A stretch of 64,000 bases of DNA from Cryptomeria japonica (Eukaryota > Streptophyta > Pinopsida > Cupressales > Cupressaceae), in the NCBI RefSeq assembly GCF_030272615.1, contig NC_081407.1:148487744-148551743 (forward strand), read 5' to 3'. The translations under genes and the position numbers were made by a program. Each line of letters starts with the position of its first letter. Position 1 is the stretch's first letter. Below the pieces are notes generated by a model. That model had not been told where the DNA came from and did no database searches. It saw only the letters and a list, made by a program, of their open reading frames with translations. Of the stretch, positions 32,923 to 44,157 are shown in pieces.

Positions 32923-33973
32923 TGTTAGGTCCCGAAGACAACTGAGAGGAGGGGGGGTGAATCATTTGTCAAATAAATATAAATCAAAAACAATTTAACC
33001 AACTTAATGCTTAATATCGGTAAACCAGTTCAATATGTCGGTAGACAATTTTAACAGTTAATTGCTATACCAGTAAGGATTAGTGCATGAAACATAAACA
33101 CAAAGTCATCCACAGCACATAACACCAATATTTGTATGTGGAAACCCTGTAAGGGGAAAAACCACAGTGGGAAACCTTACCCACAATCAGATGATACTAC
33201 TGCTAATAGTAAGTGTACATAAATGGGGTCTGCACATGCAGAAAGGCCAACAGCCTAGAGCTCACTACTCAAATACAAAATGGGAGTCACACTGACTACA
33301 ATTGGATGGTTAAATCCAATAAGAATGTACTGCTCAAAATAGCATCTTCATATGCTGGATTCAATATCGGTGTATGCTGATATGCTTTCACAAAAACCTA
33401 GCTTCACCTTCAAATGATGTCTGCGTGTATAGCTCTACTTAATCTCACATATATCTTCACAAAAACCTTCTTCGCATTCCACATTTGATCTTCAAATAAG
33501 ATCTTACATTTATACCATAACCTAAGACCAATTTTAGTAGGTCAGCTCTACAAGATATTACAATAAAAATATTTTACAAACAATATAATATCTGATGCAA
33601 TAACCGATTGAACATGTCAGCTTAATTCATTTACAACAATAATTAATCATCTCCATAGCGTGCCATGTTGATCTGGAAAAGATAAACCTGTCGGTGTAAC
33701 CCTAGACCTATTTGTCGGTAACAGCAAATATGCAACTATGAATATACCAATGAAAAAAACTCCAGGACAAGATGTCCAAACAATGTCTTCGACATAACCG
33801 TGTGTCTTCCATGCCATTCCAAGTACCGGTGATCATTATATCTTGTCGGTGTACCATATACCAGTAACTATGCAATAGTTACTTGCTTGCCGGTGAATGT
33901 TGTTGGATCTCCAAAGTGCTAGTGTTTTAGTAGGTGTTGACATCAATGACAAAACCATACCAAAATACCAACA
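32923..33973 (-). repeat. copia-2 5' LTR
   Basis: 1051 bp, TGTTAGG...CCAACA, homologous to the copia-1 LTRs. The conserved U5 stem has one mismatch here (GACAACTGA 32937-32945 with TCATTTGTC 32962-32970). The flank GATAA continues as LINE 3' sequence. Confidence 0.9.
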
Positions 33974-34180
33974 GATAATCAGGGATTTCTTTACTTGGAG
34001 AAATTAGAGATCCTAGATAGACTTATTAGTGAGGATGGATATTATGAGTGATTGTATTTTTTGTTTTATTGGCTCATGCTTATGTTTTGGCGGGTGCTCT
34101 TTGATTGGCCGTAGGCCTTGTTGATGGATTTCTTGTTGTTCTCTGAATAAATTTTTACCCCTCTTTTTCAAAAAAAAAAA
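33974..34180 (+). other. LINE 3' end with poly(A)
   Basis: A short terminal piece of the 17802 LINE: ORF2-end-like sequence, then GAATAAATTTTTACCCCT and a poly(A), followed by the right LINE TSD. It shows that the whole 23.95-33.97 kb block is an insertion into the LINE. Confidence 0.75.
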
Positions 34181-34610
34181 TTGATTTTTGAAATCATGAA
34201 ATTGGAATGCACATGTATTTGAAATTAGATGAAATCGGAATTTGGAGAAATTCAATTTAGAATTTGAATTTGAATTAGAGGAATATTAAAATTACAAAAT
34301 TATAATTTGGGGGATTGAAATTTGAATTAGAAGAATAAATTAGTTGATTAAATAATTTTAAAAAATTATTTAACTATTAGAAATGAAATTTAATTAAATA
34401 AAAAATATTATTTAATTAATATTTAGAAATAGGGTTAAATGATTAATTGATGAGGAATAGAAATTGAAATAGGATAATTAGTAAGATGGTGAAGAAATGA
34501 GAACTTAGAAGAATAAGATTAATTAAATTAATTAAAGAATTAAAGAATTATTTAATCAATTAGATGAATAATTAGTACATGATCAATGAGACATTTTTTA
34601 GGTGTCTATG

Positions 34611-36522
34611 TAATATTAAAACCCTCTTTGGTTTTGAAAGGTTTGTATTGATGCATATCATTAGAGAGAGAAACAGTATTTACGATGCTATGTTAATTTA
34701 GGTAAAAACTTCAATTATTGGAGAAGGTGGAGGAATGTTGTGAACCTTCCTAGTAATATCAAATTGCTTCTCCAAAAGGAGCTACAATCTTCCTATATTT
34801 TTAATGATGTTATATTATGACGAGAATCTTATGTTAGACTATATTGTTATATATACTTATGATAAATGGTACAATTTAAAATCATATTCCCTAATTCAGC
34901 TTGTGTGGCGTTGAGACTATAATCAAAGAGGTTGACAACTCATGTTAATGCTATGTGGAAGACTAATTTAATTAGTTTGGCTAGTTTCCAAGAATATTGG
35001 GTGATGTTTCCTCTCAATTATTACCATCTTAACACTTCTATTCAAATTATTGGGAATTTTGATTTGATCAAGACTAATGGAGTGAATATATTTATGATAT
35101 CACATGCTAAAGATTTGTGAAGGACTATTTTTTTATGGAGGGAATCATATATCTATTTAAAAAAACCTCTTAGTAATGGTTATTATCTAGGCACATACCA
35201 TTATTTATTTGTATGAGCTCGAACTTAATGTAATCATGACCCAATCTACAAAGTGGACAACACTAAAACTTCTAGCAGCTTCTGCAAAGGTTTGAGAGAG
35301 GTAAAAAAAAATTATCTTTGATAGCTAAAAGTTTGTAAAGACTCAGAAACATCCACATCACCAATGGTGTTTACAATTATGTCGCCCCATGTTTTGTTAT
35401 AGGTGTATTGGGGTCTTACTATATGTGGCAAGAGGTTACAAACTGAGTCAATTTCATGTGAAGGGGTTATAGGGGATGAAACCCTCTAGTAATTTTTTTG
35501 CAAAGGAGGGATAATGTCTTTCCATAAAATCCTTAATGGCCATGATGGAAACCTCTCAATTAAATTTTATAGTGTGTTGAACAACATAAGGGTCCAAATG
35601 GGAGGGATCAACCTTGCAGTGAGAAAAGAAATTATATCTCGAGCAACGAGATTGTCTTCTAAGGTGAATAAACTAAAAAAATAGAGAAAAGTTCCTGACA
35701 AGCAGAACATGACTCTATTCTTCAAGGAGGGTGAGGCATTGGTGAAACCACATGATGGGTTTGAGAGAGTCTTCCTCGTCCCTAGGATAAGGTATATTTC
35801 GTAATCATGAAGTAGATTTCTTTGAAAGGTCAATTCAAGAGATACTATAATTATCATTTCTCTCTTGAACCATTTTAATCATAAAATCCTACTTAGCTTT
35901 ATTCTTTACTCACTTTCTTCTATTGAATCCTAAATTAAAGATGTTATAAACCCTAACAAAGGCCATGTCTTGCTCTACCAAGATATGATATTTTATTTTT
36001 ACTATTTCCATTTGGATTTATTCTCATAAAAACTAATTAAATCGTATAGCATTGATGATTATCCTCCTCCAAGCCCAATGAGAATGACGATTGAGTCCCC
36101 CATGATGTTTTTTTGAGAGGCGAGAAAAAATCCTTGCTACAATTGTGCCCTCCCCTTCCCACTCTAAAATTAAAATGTAAAATCATGAGCCCCTTTTAGT
36201 GGTCACCCTAGACCCTCCCCCTATTGTTGCCATAAATTCAAGTTCCTCTCTGATTTTAGCTATAGCCAAACCTTGTTCAAATATCTGTCGTTATTCACCT
36301 TAAAAGGAAGCAAATGTGGGTCTATGTATGCTTAAAAATAGCCCTTTGTCAACTCAAGGTACTAAGAAAGTGCTTAGATTAAAAGAAGCTCTTTTAGAAA
36401 GCCCAAAAACTCCAAAGATAAGAAGGCAAAAAAAGCTTTATTGAAATTGTTAAGGAGGAAGACACATCATCTCGAGAAGATGAGTTTCTCCCTAAAGATA
36501 AAATGGAATCTAGGGAGGGGGT
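34611..36522. other. Degenerate region, no gene recognised
   Basis: AT-rich sequence with short open pieces on both strands (for example minus 35857-35567) that I cannot assign. It may be old LINE or host flank outside gypsy-1. Confidence 0.4.
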
Positions 36523-36819
36523 GATAAGGTGAATATTGTTCCTATGGTTATTGGTATGGACACTAGAGTGGAGTGACTTTTTCAAGCATAAGGAGATCAA
36601 ATAGGATTGTTGATTTCCCAACCTTGACACTGGAGTGGAGTGACTTTTTCAAGCATAAGGAGATCAAATAGGATTGTTGATTTCCCAACCCCCAATAACC
36701 ATAGGAACAATATTCACCTTATCATGAAGTGGATTGTTGATTGTTATTGGTATGGACACTGGAGTGGAGTGACTTTTTCAAGCATAAGGAGATCAAATAG
36801 GATTGTTGATTTCCCAACC
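36523..36819. repeat. 65-bp triplication with an inverted 32-bp copy
   Basis: Three near-identical 65-bp units, GACACTRGAGTGGAGTGACT...TTCCCAACC (36559-36623, 36626-36690, 36755-36819). The 32 bp before unit 1 (36523-36554) recur as an exact inverted copy at 36692-36723, between units 2 and 3. Confidence 0.92.
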
Positions 36820-37290
36820 CACAATCCCAAGGATGGCGAGGCTTTCACTAATTCTATGAAGATGAGGAAAAAGATAATGAGGAAGAGGAAAATAATGAGG
36901 CCCCATAAAGTATGGATGGTAGTCTATTTGAAGAGGTGAATGGCCCATTTCTTGACTCAAAAGACATTGACCTAGCTCCCACTTTTGAACTTACCCAAAA
37001 ATGTTGTCCCAAGTTTGACCAAATATTTTCTAAGGTTGTTGAACTCAAGACCAAACTAAATTTATTGGAGTGAAAGATGAAAGTGTTATCTAAATTTAGT
37101 TCTAAAGTTATGCATAAGTCATCAACTACATTGAGTATCTTTTGGGACATGGAGCTCAAGATTCATGAGATCAATTTGAATTCTACTACAAGAAACCTAT
37201 ATGGTGACCTCTACAAGTTCCTTAGTAAAGATATGGGAAACTTTTCTCATGTTTCTATGGTTTTGTCTTTGTTATGTTTGTATTAACATT
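36820..37290 (+). pseudogene. Unrecognised acidic/coiled-coil ORF remnant
   Basis: A plus-strand frame with a Glu/Asp-Asn-rich block (about 36865-36900), then FDQIFSKVVELKTKLNLLE and after a stop FSSKVMHKSSTTLSIFWD up to 37286. It looks like a coding relic with a coiled-coil tail. I do not recognise the family. An ORF1-like protein of a retroelement is possible but unproven. Confidence 0.3.
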
Positions 37291-38479
37291 TTGAACTATT
37301 ATACATTGTTTTTTATTAAGTTTCTAAACTTTTAAGATTTGTTGTTATGTTGTTAGTGGCCTATTGGTGGCCTTATTTTCTCAACCCTTGGGACTTTATG
37401 TTACATTTACAATACCATGTTTTCTACTTCTTTAATAAAATACATATTGAAACAAATTTATCAAATTATTTCTTTGGAAATATCCACCTCATGTAGGTGT
37501 ATCAAGGAGACATAGCATATAATTGCATTTTTTATTCATGTTTTCTACTATTGAGCCTTATCATTAGTGTTGTATTTGACGGTGAATTGGGTAGTTCAAG
37601 TTAGTTTAGGTTACTCTTTTACGCTCACTTTTTTATGTACACACTTCCTTTGGAACAATAATAATATAAAAATAGATAACAATCTTAATCTCTAAATATG
37701 TTTGATTATGGTTTGCAATAAATTTTTTAAATTTAATATTCATAGAAATATTAACTTCAATGAGGATTACATTCTATGATAGAATACATGACATAAAGGA
37801 AAATGAGGTAGAGATAAAAGAGGAGATTAAGTGTTAGGTGTGCTTAGTGAAAGGGAAAAACCTAGGCATCTTTTAGAGTTTCTTTATTTTTATAGAATAA
37901 GTAGTGGATGGATTGACATTTCAAAAAATGGAGGTAGTTAGAAATGGGGATTCTATCTAATGGAGAAGCGTCTAGTTAGATGAGCTTGGTAGTCAACTTT
38001 AGATTTATAAAGACAAGAGTGAATTTGACATATTTTGAGTTGGTGAAGAGCAGTTTCATTTGGTATTTAGTCCTAGGTCACATTTGAGATTTGGAGGCAA
38101 CGAAGAGGGGGAAGCAAGCATATGTAAAAATATTTAAGTGGAAGTGAAAATATTTTACAACCATTGAGCCACCTTATTCCTTAAGATAATGACATAATAG
38201 ATGGTCGACATTTTGACAAGAAGTTAGGTGTGACCAAAGTGAAAATTTAGGAGATGATAGGGCTTATTATTATGGGAGATGAATCTCTACTTGGAGACCT
38301 TATATTAACAATTTCCATCAAAGATTAATTAGGTCCCATATATCTCTTTAAATTTGGATTCTTTTCTTAAGTAGAAACCTTTAATTTTTTTTTAAGAGAG
38401 GCAAATAATCCTCTTGGATAAGGTAGTTCTACTCCAATGAATTATTGAACAAAGTAAATTGAGGTGAGGCATATTGCCA
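37291..38479. other. AT-rich region, nothing supported
   Basis: No open frame with recognisable content. It probably includes the decayed 3' part of the minus-strand LINE-2. Confidence 0.4.
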
Positions 38480-38950
38480 AGCCCTCAAAATATTATTGAA
38501 TTAAGTTAGGGCATGTTTCCTAAAGTAATATGCTAGGAGAGTCTTGTCTTTCCAATCAATACAATTTTATAAGCTTAATGTAGTGGTTGTAAAAATGAGG
38601 TATCTTATCAGTGATTTCTAAAGGGCATCGACATGAAGATCCTTGAGGAACTATTTAACAATAAGGCAAGTGGCTTGAGTGCCAAGACTAATGAGACCTA
38701 AACCTCAACAATCCTCAGGGTAAATATAGTGTATCCATGATAATAGAAGCATTTTTGGATCATAAAAACTTTTAATAAGTTCAAGTGTTGGTCATAGCAT
38801 GCCTCAAAGAGGAGCTAGCATGAAGAAACATAAACAAAATTGGCAAGGAGAATTTTGTTAGTCATTTGAATGTGGTGCACCATGGATAGAAATTTATTTG
38901 CCTAAGAGAGCAATGTGATATTTAGTTGTTGATAAAAAAACCATTTCCAA
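38480..38950 (-). pseudogene. LINE-2 RT C-terminal region
   Basis: The minus strand reads MTNKILLANFVYVSSC, LLFEACYDQHLNLLKVF and, in the neighbouring frame, GLGLISLGTQATCLIVK (about 38655-38720), matching the thumb/GGLGL part of plant L1 RT. Stops and frameshifts throughout. It continues upstream at 39397-39460 and 56513-57090 across two inserted LTRs. Confidence 0.75.
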
Positions 38951-39396
38951 TGTTGGATATTGTTGATAAGTTTACTGGAATGATGTGTTGTCAATGATAT
39001 CAACATATTCTCTTATGTGTTCTAGTGTTGCGGTTAGATTAAATGAGTTGGCTTGGCCAATGTGTTGCAGATAAGTTGTTGCAGATTAAAGGGTTTTGAG
39101 ATAAGTATCTCTAGTTGATTCGGCAAAAGTTTTAGTGGTCCACATGGTGATTTGATTGAGTTATGAGATCTGGTATTGAGGTTAGTTTTTCTATTGTTCA
39201 ATGTTGATCAGTGTTCTGGATTTTGCCCCACATTGCAATATCTTGGTTTGTGGATTTGGTAGAGTGTTTCTTGATGTGGTATTGATTTATGTTTTCATTG
39301 TTAATTATCAAATCTAAAATTGAGTTTGAGTTGATTAAAGTTTGTGAGAAAAATGATTCACCCCCCACCTCTTAGTTTGTTGCATTTTTTCCAACA
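38951..39396 (+). mobile_element. Small solo LTR inside LINE-2
   Basis: 446 bp, TGTTGGA...TCCAACA. The flanks TCCAA (38946-38950) and TCCAC (39397-39401) are a 4/5 TSD. It has the GATTCACCCCCCACCTCTTAG motif near its end, like the related LTRs, but the stem is decayed. No coding. Confidence 0.75.
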
Positions 39397-39460
39397 TCCA
39401 CATGTCAGAAATCAAGTGAGCCTAGCCAAAAAGGAACTCCTGGGTACTTGGAGAATTCAC
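39397..39460 (-). pseudogene. LINE-2 RT fragment between two LTR insertions
   Basis: The minus strand reads EFSKYPGVPFWLGSLDF, the YLGVPxG block of L1 RT. It ends in TTCAC, the left TSD of the 39461 LTR. Confidence 0.7.
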
Positions 39461-41479
39461 TATTGACATTGTGTTGTCATTGATGTCAACTGGTATAGGA
39501 AGGCTATCGGTATAAAAGATGTATGTGCAGCATTGTCATGAATGTATACAGGATGTGATATCCTTGATGTCACCTAGTATTGCAAGGGAGAATGTCATTC
39601 AATGCAATGACCATTGGAGTCACATTGCAGCCACCGATACACAAGTTAGTGCTTGACTTGTGTGGGAGATATGGACAGGACTGGTATGATATAACAACCA
39701 AAAAATAATGACATCCCAGATGTTCGGTTGTTGATTGTGATGAAGAGGCAGAATGCTATCAAGAATCACATTGACATTGGAGGAGAAGGATGTACAGGTC
39801 ATCGGTACACTGTGTGGATGCAAAATAGCAGGACTCCCACTAGATAAAGATGCAGTCGCAGATTGAAGAGAAGACTGACAATGAGTGTGCCCAACCAAAT
39901 CACATGTGCCTATTTGAAGATATATTGCTCAAACAGGGAAGCCACATTGGTGCATTGCAGGATGCAGATGACAAGGATCCACTCCCACCGGTAAGTGAAT
40001 CTTATCTCCGATTATGCATGAAATGTGTCATAGTTCTTGGAGATAAGACAAGAGAGTTAAAGGCAGGTATTTGAAGGCTCACACCTGATCTACCAATGAA
40101 TCACAAAGATGCCTCAGGTGCATGAAATCAGAGATGTGCACTGGATCAGAAAGTGTTGGCATGTTATGCCACCGGGACAGAAAAGGTAGAATGAGGTACC
40201 GGGATAGATGAAGAGTGATGGGTTTGTAACCTTGACAAACTAGTTGAGATATGGTCTGGGTTGATGATGTAGAAGGAAAGGCTGAGAAGCTACAGATAGA
40301 GAGTGCAACCGGTATGTAGATGTCTCAAATGGAAACAGTTGATGATTGATGACATGGTGTCATCAAGGGGTTTACCGGTATGTAAGTTCACCGATAATGC
40401 AACAAAGTGCAGATGCAGAAGACTCCCATTTGATAAAGATGTGCATAAGGTAGGTTAGAAAATGTGCTGACCGATTGAGTGTTCCACCAGAAGAGAAGCA
40501 GAGCGCAAGGTTGATTGCAGACCGGTTAGGGTATAACCGACAGGGCTTATGAATTGGTATTGTGTGTTGGTCAGTGACCAACACAGATGACCTAGCAAAG
40601 GTGGATGTCGACAAAGGGGCCATGTGGAGGTGAAGTGGTAAGCATGCATAGGTCAATGTGATGTGTTGATGAGGTAGTTGGCGACAGGTTGACATTTATG
40701 TCGACTGCATGATTCACGGGACGTGTATCAGGAGTTTGTGGCTCGAGGTCAAGAGGACAATAGAGATCCAACACAGACTAGTTGAGAAGATCGAGGCAAG
40801 TGAAGGGAACTGCGAAACCATTCTTGGTGATCGACCAAGAAATCCGCTAATAGTTTAAATGCAGGTTGCTAAAAATATAAGGTGTGATCAGAAAGGCACG
40901 ACAATGGCGGGATTGATTGATAAGTTACAGTTCATCAATCTAGGTGATTAGATCTGATTGGATTTGGTTTGCCTCGAGGTCGATGAGGAAACCCTAACCA
41001 CCCAAAGTTTGAATTGGTTTTTGGCAGGAAAACCAATTTATAAATATGGAAGCCAAAGTCGATGAAGGTTGTCGCTGAATGGGAGAGTGTTGTTGCATGT
41101 GAGAAGAAATTAGTCAAGTGATCAATGAGTATCAAAGGAGAGACTATGTGTGAGAGAGAATCAGGTTGAAGAGTTTAACTGGCATCAGTGAGGCTACCGG
41201 CAGTTAGCTATTGAGTCTGACAAAGGAGAGAATTGGTGGTGACTATACCGACAGAGAAGAGTTGCAGAAGACTATAGAGAAGGCAAGCATAGAACTGGAA
41301 AAGTGTAGTACCGATGGAGAGAAGCGGTATAGCAGAGAGAAGAGAGAACTAGAAGAGTGCAGAACCGGTAGAGTGTGGAACCGGTGGAGAAGCAGAAAAG
41401 GCTAAACCGGTAAGGGTGCATCAGAGAGCAAGGTGCAGCAGAGAGTAAGTTGCATCTGGAGATAGGGTTGTAGCAATGA

Positions 41480-41788
41480 CACTAGTACATTTGGGCCTAA
41501 TTTTCAACGCACAATTGTCGATAGTTCAATGACACCACGTTGTACTTCTGACCAATTTAACCGTCAAAAAACTCATCATCGGTCTTCTAGACGATGCCAT
41601 TTGCATCGGAATTCTGACAACGTTATGAACTCTTCTGACAGCGGCTATATCTGCTCCCCCAGGCCAAAAATTTTGACGGATGCTATGTTTGTTCCTTGAC
41701 AACTGTCCGACAAGGAAGTGACATTGGATATACAACATCCTTGTCAAATGTTTCTTTAGTTGTCATCGAAATTCCGATGGTATTAGAT
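41480..41788 (+). repeat. CACTA left terminus and subterminal repeats
   Basis: TIR at 41480-41503, then TCGG/CCGA-rich units (GCATCGGAATTCTGAC, GTCATCGAAATTCCGATGG) up to the hairpin arm. Confidence 0.85.
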
Positions 41789-42204
41789 ATTGTGGGTCAG
41801 ATGGCTTTGTCATCGGTGCATGAAAGCATTGAACGAGTTCTACTTTTTAAAATTGCATAAAACATTTTTTATTTATTTGATTCAGTGTTATTTGCAAAAA
41901 AAGGTTATCAATGATGTTTCCTTTCTCCAAGAATTATCTAGGATCTTTCCGTTAGATAATATGTAACATCCAATGACTAAATCTTTTCTTTACAAATGCT
42001 TATTTTATTTAATTATCATCTAAGCGTGAATTATAATTTATACTCTGCGGAAGTAGAAGATACAAGCTGAAGACTCATGTACAAGTAAATTTCATAAAAG
42101 AAAGCAAGCAGGCATTATCTTGAATGACATGGAAACAAGCTCATTGGCTGCCTAGAAGAGAGCAATTGGAGAAAAGAAGAGGAAATTGTTTAAGGGTGAT
42201 AAAT
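41789..42204 (+). repeat. Hairpin arm 1 around the DRM fragment
   Basis: 416 bp. It pairs with 42898-43314 along its full length, with scattered mismatches and small gaps (for example GTGGGTCAGATGGCTTTG near 41794 against CAAAGTCGTCTGACCCAC near 43300). Confidence 0.9.
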
Positions 42205-42271
42205 ACATAGAGAGTATGCAATACAAACAAACAATGTCTGGAGTGTGTGATGTGACGTCTCTAATTTATGT

Positions 42272-42911
42272 CTGGAGGGACTAACTAGTTTTGGAATTCC
42301 TGGGAAACCTATTGGGCCATGCTTGGAGGAAATCAATGTGTTCATGCAAGGGCCACCTTTTTTCTATTATGAGAATGATGCTTTTGCACCAAAGGATATT
42401 TGGAAGACAATATCCAAAAATTTCTATACTGTGGAACCAGAGTTGGTGGATTCGAAGTACTTTTTGGCTTCCAGAAGACCAAGAGGTTATGTATACAATC
42501 TCGCAATAGAAGGGTAATTTCAAGCATTACCTCTCCCTCCCATGACTATTCAGGAAACACTTCCTCAGAAAAAGGACTATTGGCCTCCATAGGATCAAAG
42601 AAAAAAATTGAAGCATAGACTCTAGATGATGTGGTGGTGTCCTTTGTGAAGAACTCTACACTATAATTGTAAATTCACAAGGGAAACTGCAAGATAGTGA
42701 ACAGGAATACATTCTTGAAAAGTGGGAAGAATGGATCTTGGTTTGGGTGGGGCCAGGTTAGGTGGCTCCTCTAGAGATTGATGAGATAGAAATAATATTA
42801 GTATTTGAAAAAGATCACACTCGTGGAACTTCGTGTGCGACTGATCGATTGCGTTGTTTGGGTAATATTGCATTCCAAATAGATACAGTTGCATACCATT
42901 TATCACCCTTT
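42272..42911 (+). pseudogene. Captured fragment of a DRM-type DNA cytosine-5 methyltransferase
   Basis: DRM enzymes carry out de novo cytosine methylation directed by small RNAs in plants. One frame (42272-42620) reads QGPPFFYYENDAFAPKDIW, SKYFLASRRPRGYVYNLAIE and LPLPPMTIQETLPQKK with stops at 42515 (TAA) and 42590 (TAG, at the Trp of WPxWD). After a frame change, 42660-42911 reads WILVWVG, VAPLEIDEIEIIL, KDHTRG, ATDRLRCLGN and DTVAYHLSPF, with a TAG at 42759. These blocks and their order match the DRM catalytic region just before motif I. The downstream motif I (FSGIGG) and the Pro-Cys catalytic motif are absent, so it cannot be active. The spacing leaves no room for an intron, so it derives from cDNA or one exon. 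It forms the hairpin loop. Confidence 0.88.
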
Positions 42912-43314
42912 AACATTTTCCTCTTCTTTTCTCCAATTGCTCTCTTCTGGGCAGCCAATGAGCTTGTTTCCATGTCATTCAAGATAATGCCTGCTTGCTT
43001 TCTGTTATGAAATTTACTTGCACATGAGTCCTTAGCTTGTATCTTCTACTTCTGCACAAATATAAATTTTAATTCACGCTTAGATGATAATTAAATAAAA
43101 TAAGCATTTGTAAAGAAAATATTTAGTCATTGGATGTTACATATTATCTGATGGAAAGATCCTAGATCCAATTCTTGGAGAAAGGAAACATCATTGATAA
43201 ACTTTTTTTCAAATAACACTGAATCAAATAAATTAAAAAAGTTTCATGTAATTTTTAAAAGTAGAACTCATGCAATGCTTTCATGCACCGACGGCAAAGT
43301 CGTCTGACCCACAA
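42898..43314 (-). repeat. Hairpin arm 2 around the DRM fragment
   Basis: 417 bp, inverted copy of 41789-42204. Its inner edge overlaps the last codons of the DRM homology (YHLS), so the arm sequence was joined at or within the captured fragment. Confidence 0.9.
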
Positions 43315-43489
43315 CATTATCCATAATAGAACAAATCACTATAATAGGCTATTATTAAGAATCTATACAAAAATATGAAAGAATATTAAATTACCATTAC
43401 AAACCCATAAACCATTAAATAGTGAAAATAGATATAAATTTGTAAATGTCTCCCTACAAACACCACAACCATAACCAAAACAAAAAAAA

Positions 43490-44030
43490 ATCTTACCCGC
43501 AAAAACTAAGTAGCTGGTGAGTTGCAAGTCTACAATATCTCTCAGATGATCGAATCATTTCTTAATTTTGTTCTTCTAATTAGTCAATGGATTTAGTTGC
43601 ATGTACAAGTTTTCTATTTGAAGCATTTTGTTTCCTTCTGCATCATTCTTCATGTCTATAGTATTGGATAGTTGTACAATTTGTGATGCTATAATGTTTA
43701 TGTGACCCTTAATATCCTTAGTATATTTAGGCCATTGCCTTTAAAACATGTATGCCGCCACTACATCCTTTACACTTTTCTAAAAAAAAATTATGCTTTC
43801 TTGTAGTTGGATATGTGTTGTTGCACATCTAATCACAAAAACTTCTAGTCTTTTCTCTTCCACCTTCTTCTCTACATCCTTCAAAACTTTGGCTTCCAAT
43901 TTGAAAGCATGTTCCTTAAATCCATTAAGAATCAATTGTATTTTCTTTGTACTTGACAAAGACTCGTCCAAAAATACTTCTAGAAGTCCTTCATGAAGGA
44001 CTTTCACTGCATCATTAATAAGTTATGATC
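43490..44030 (-). pseudogene. Unrecognised coiled-coil coding relic inside CACTA
   Basis: Minus-strand reading from about 44030: VKVLHEGLLEVFLDESLSST, FKLEAKVLKDVEKKVEEKRL, then after two stops WPKYTKDIKGHINIIAS and HLRDIVDLQLTSYLVFAG, followed by GTAAG, which would suit a splice donor near 43495. Charged, helical content. I do not recognise the family. It could be a second captured gene fragment or a remnant of a CACTA accessory gene. Confidence 0.35.
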
Positions 44031-44157
44031 CCTATATTTGAGACTTAATAAAATTCTTGTGAGTATAATGGTGAAGTTTATCACCCAAACAAATCATATG
44101 CAAGGGAGACAATCACTTAAGGTCCATCTGATCTTGAGACATTTATGCCCACTTTAG

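Larger units (their letters stand above)
29846..33973 (-). mobile_element. copia-2: truncated relative of copia-1 with the RT core deleted
   Basis: Closely similar to copia-1 in gag, protease, integrase and RNase H, with one LTR (32923-33973). The 3' LTR and last part of RNase H are missing beyond the gypsy-2 insertion. An internal deletion joins RNase H (about 30215) to the start of RT (about 30220), removing the region equivalent to copia-1 3970-4878 including the FVDD box. Confidence 0.9.
17802..34180 (+). mobile_element. LINE (plant L1-type) inserted into the gypsy-1 LTR, heavily nested
   Basis: A 13-bp TSD, TTGATTTTYGAAA, lies at 17789-17801 and 34181-34193. The 3' end is GAATAAATTTTTACCCCT followed by a poly(A) at 34170-34180. 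ORF1 (17.88-19.2 kb), ORF2 endonuclease (19.3-20.3 kb), RT (21.5-23.3 kb) and the zinc-binding C-terminus (23.4-23.95 kb) are in order. An inverted LTR pair (20505-21457) and the gypsy-2/copia-2 block (about 23.95-33.97 kb) interrupt it. A deletion probably removed part of the ORF2 end. Confidence 0.88.
17069..34610 (-). repeat. gypsy-1 5' LTR, split by the LINE
   Basis: The LTR starts TGTTTATCAG at 17069 and ends near GGTGTCTATG at 34610, which looks like a decayed form of the GGTGTCTACA end of gypsy-2 (29845). Its real length is about 735 + 417 bp; 17802-34180 is the LINE with its own nested elements. Both halves are AT-rich (AATTAATTAA, TTGAATTTGATTT) like the gypsy-2 LTR. Confidence 0.75.

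Noticed and set aside
42281-42527. Minus-strand frames over the DRM fragment
   Set aside because: The homology is on the plus strand; these are antisense shadows.
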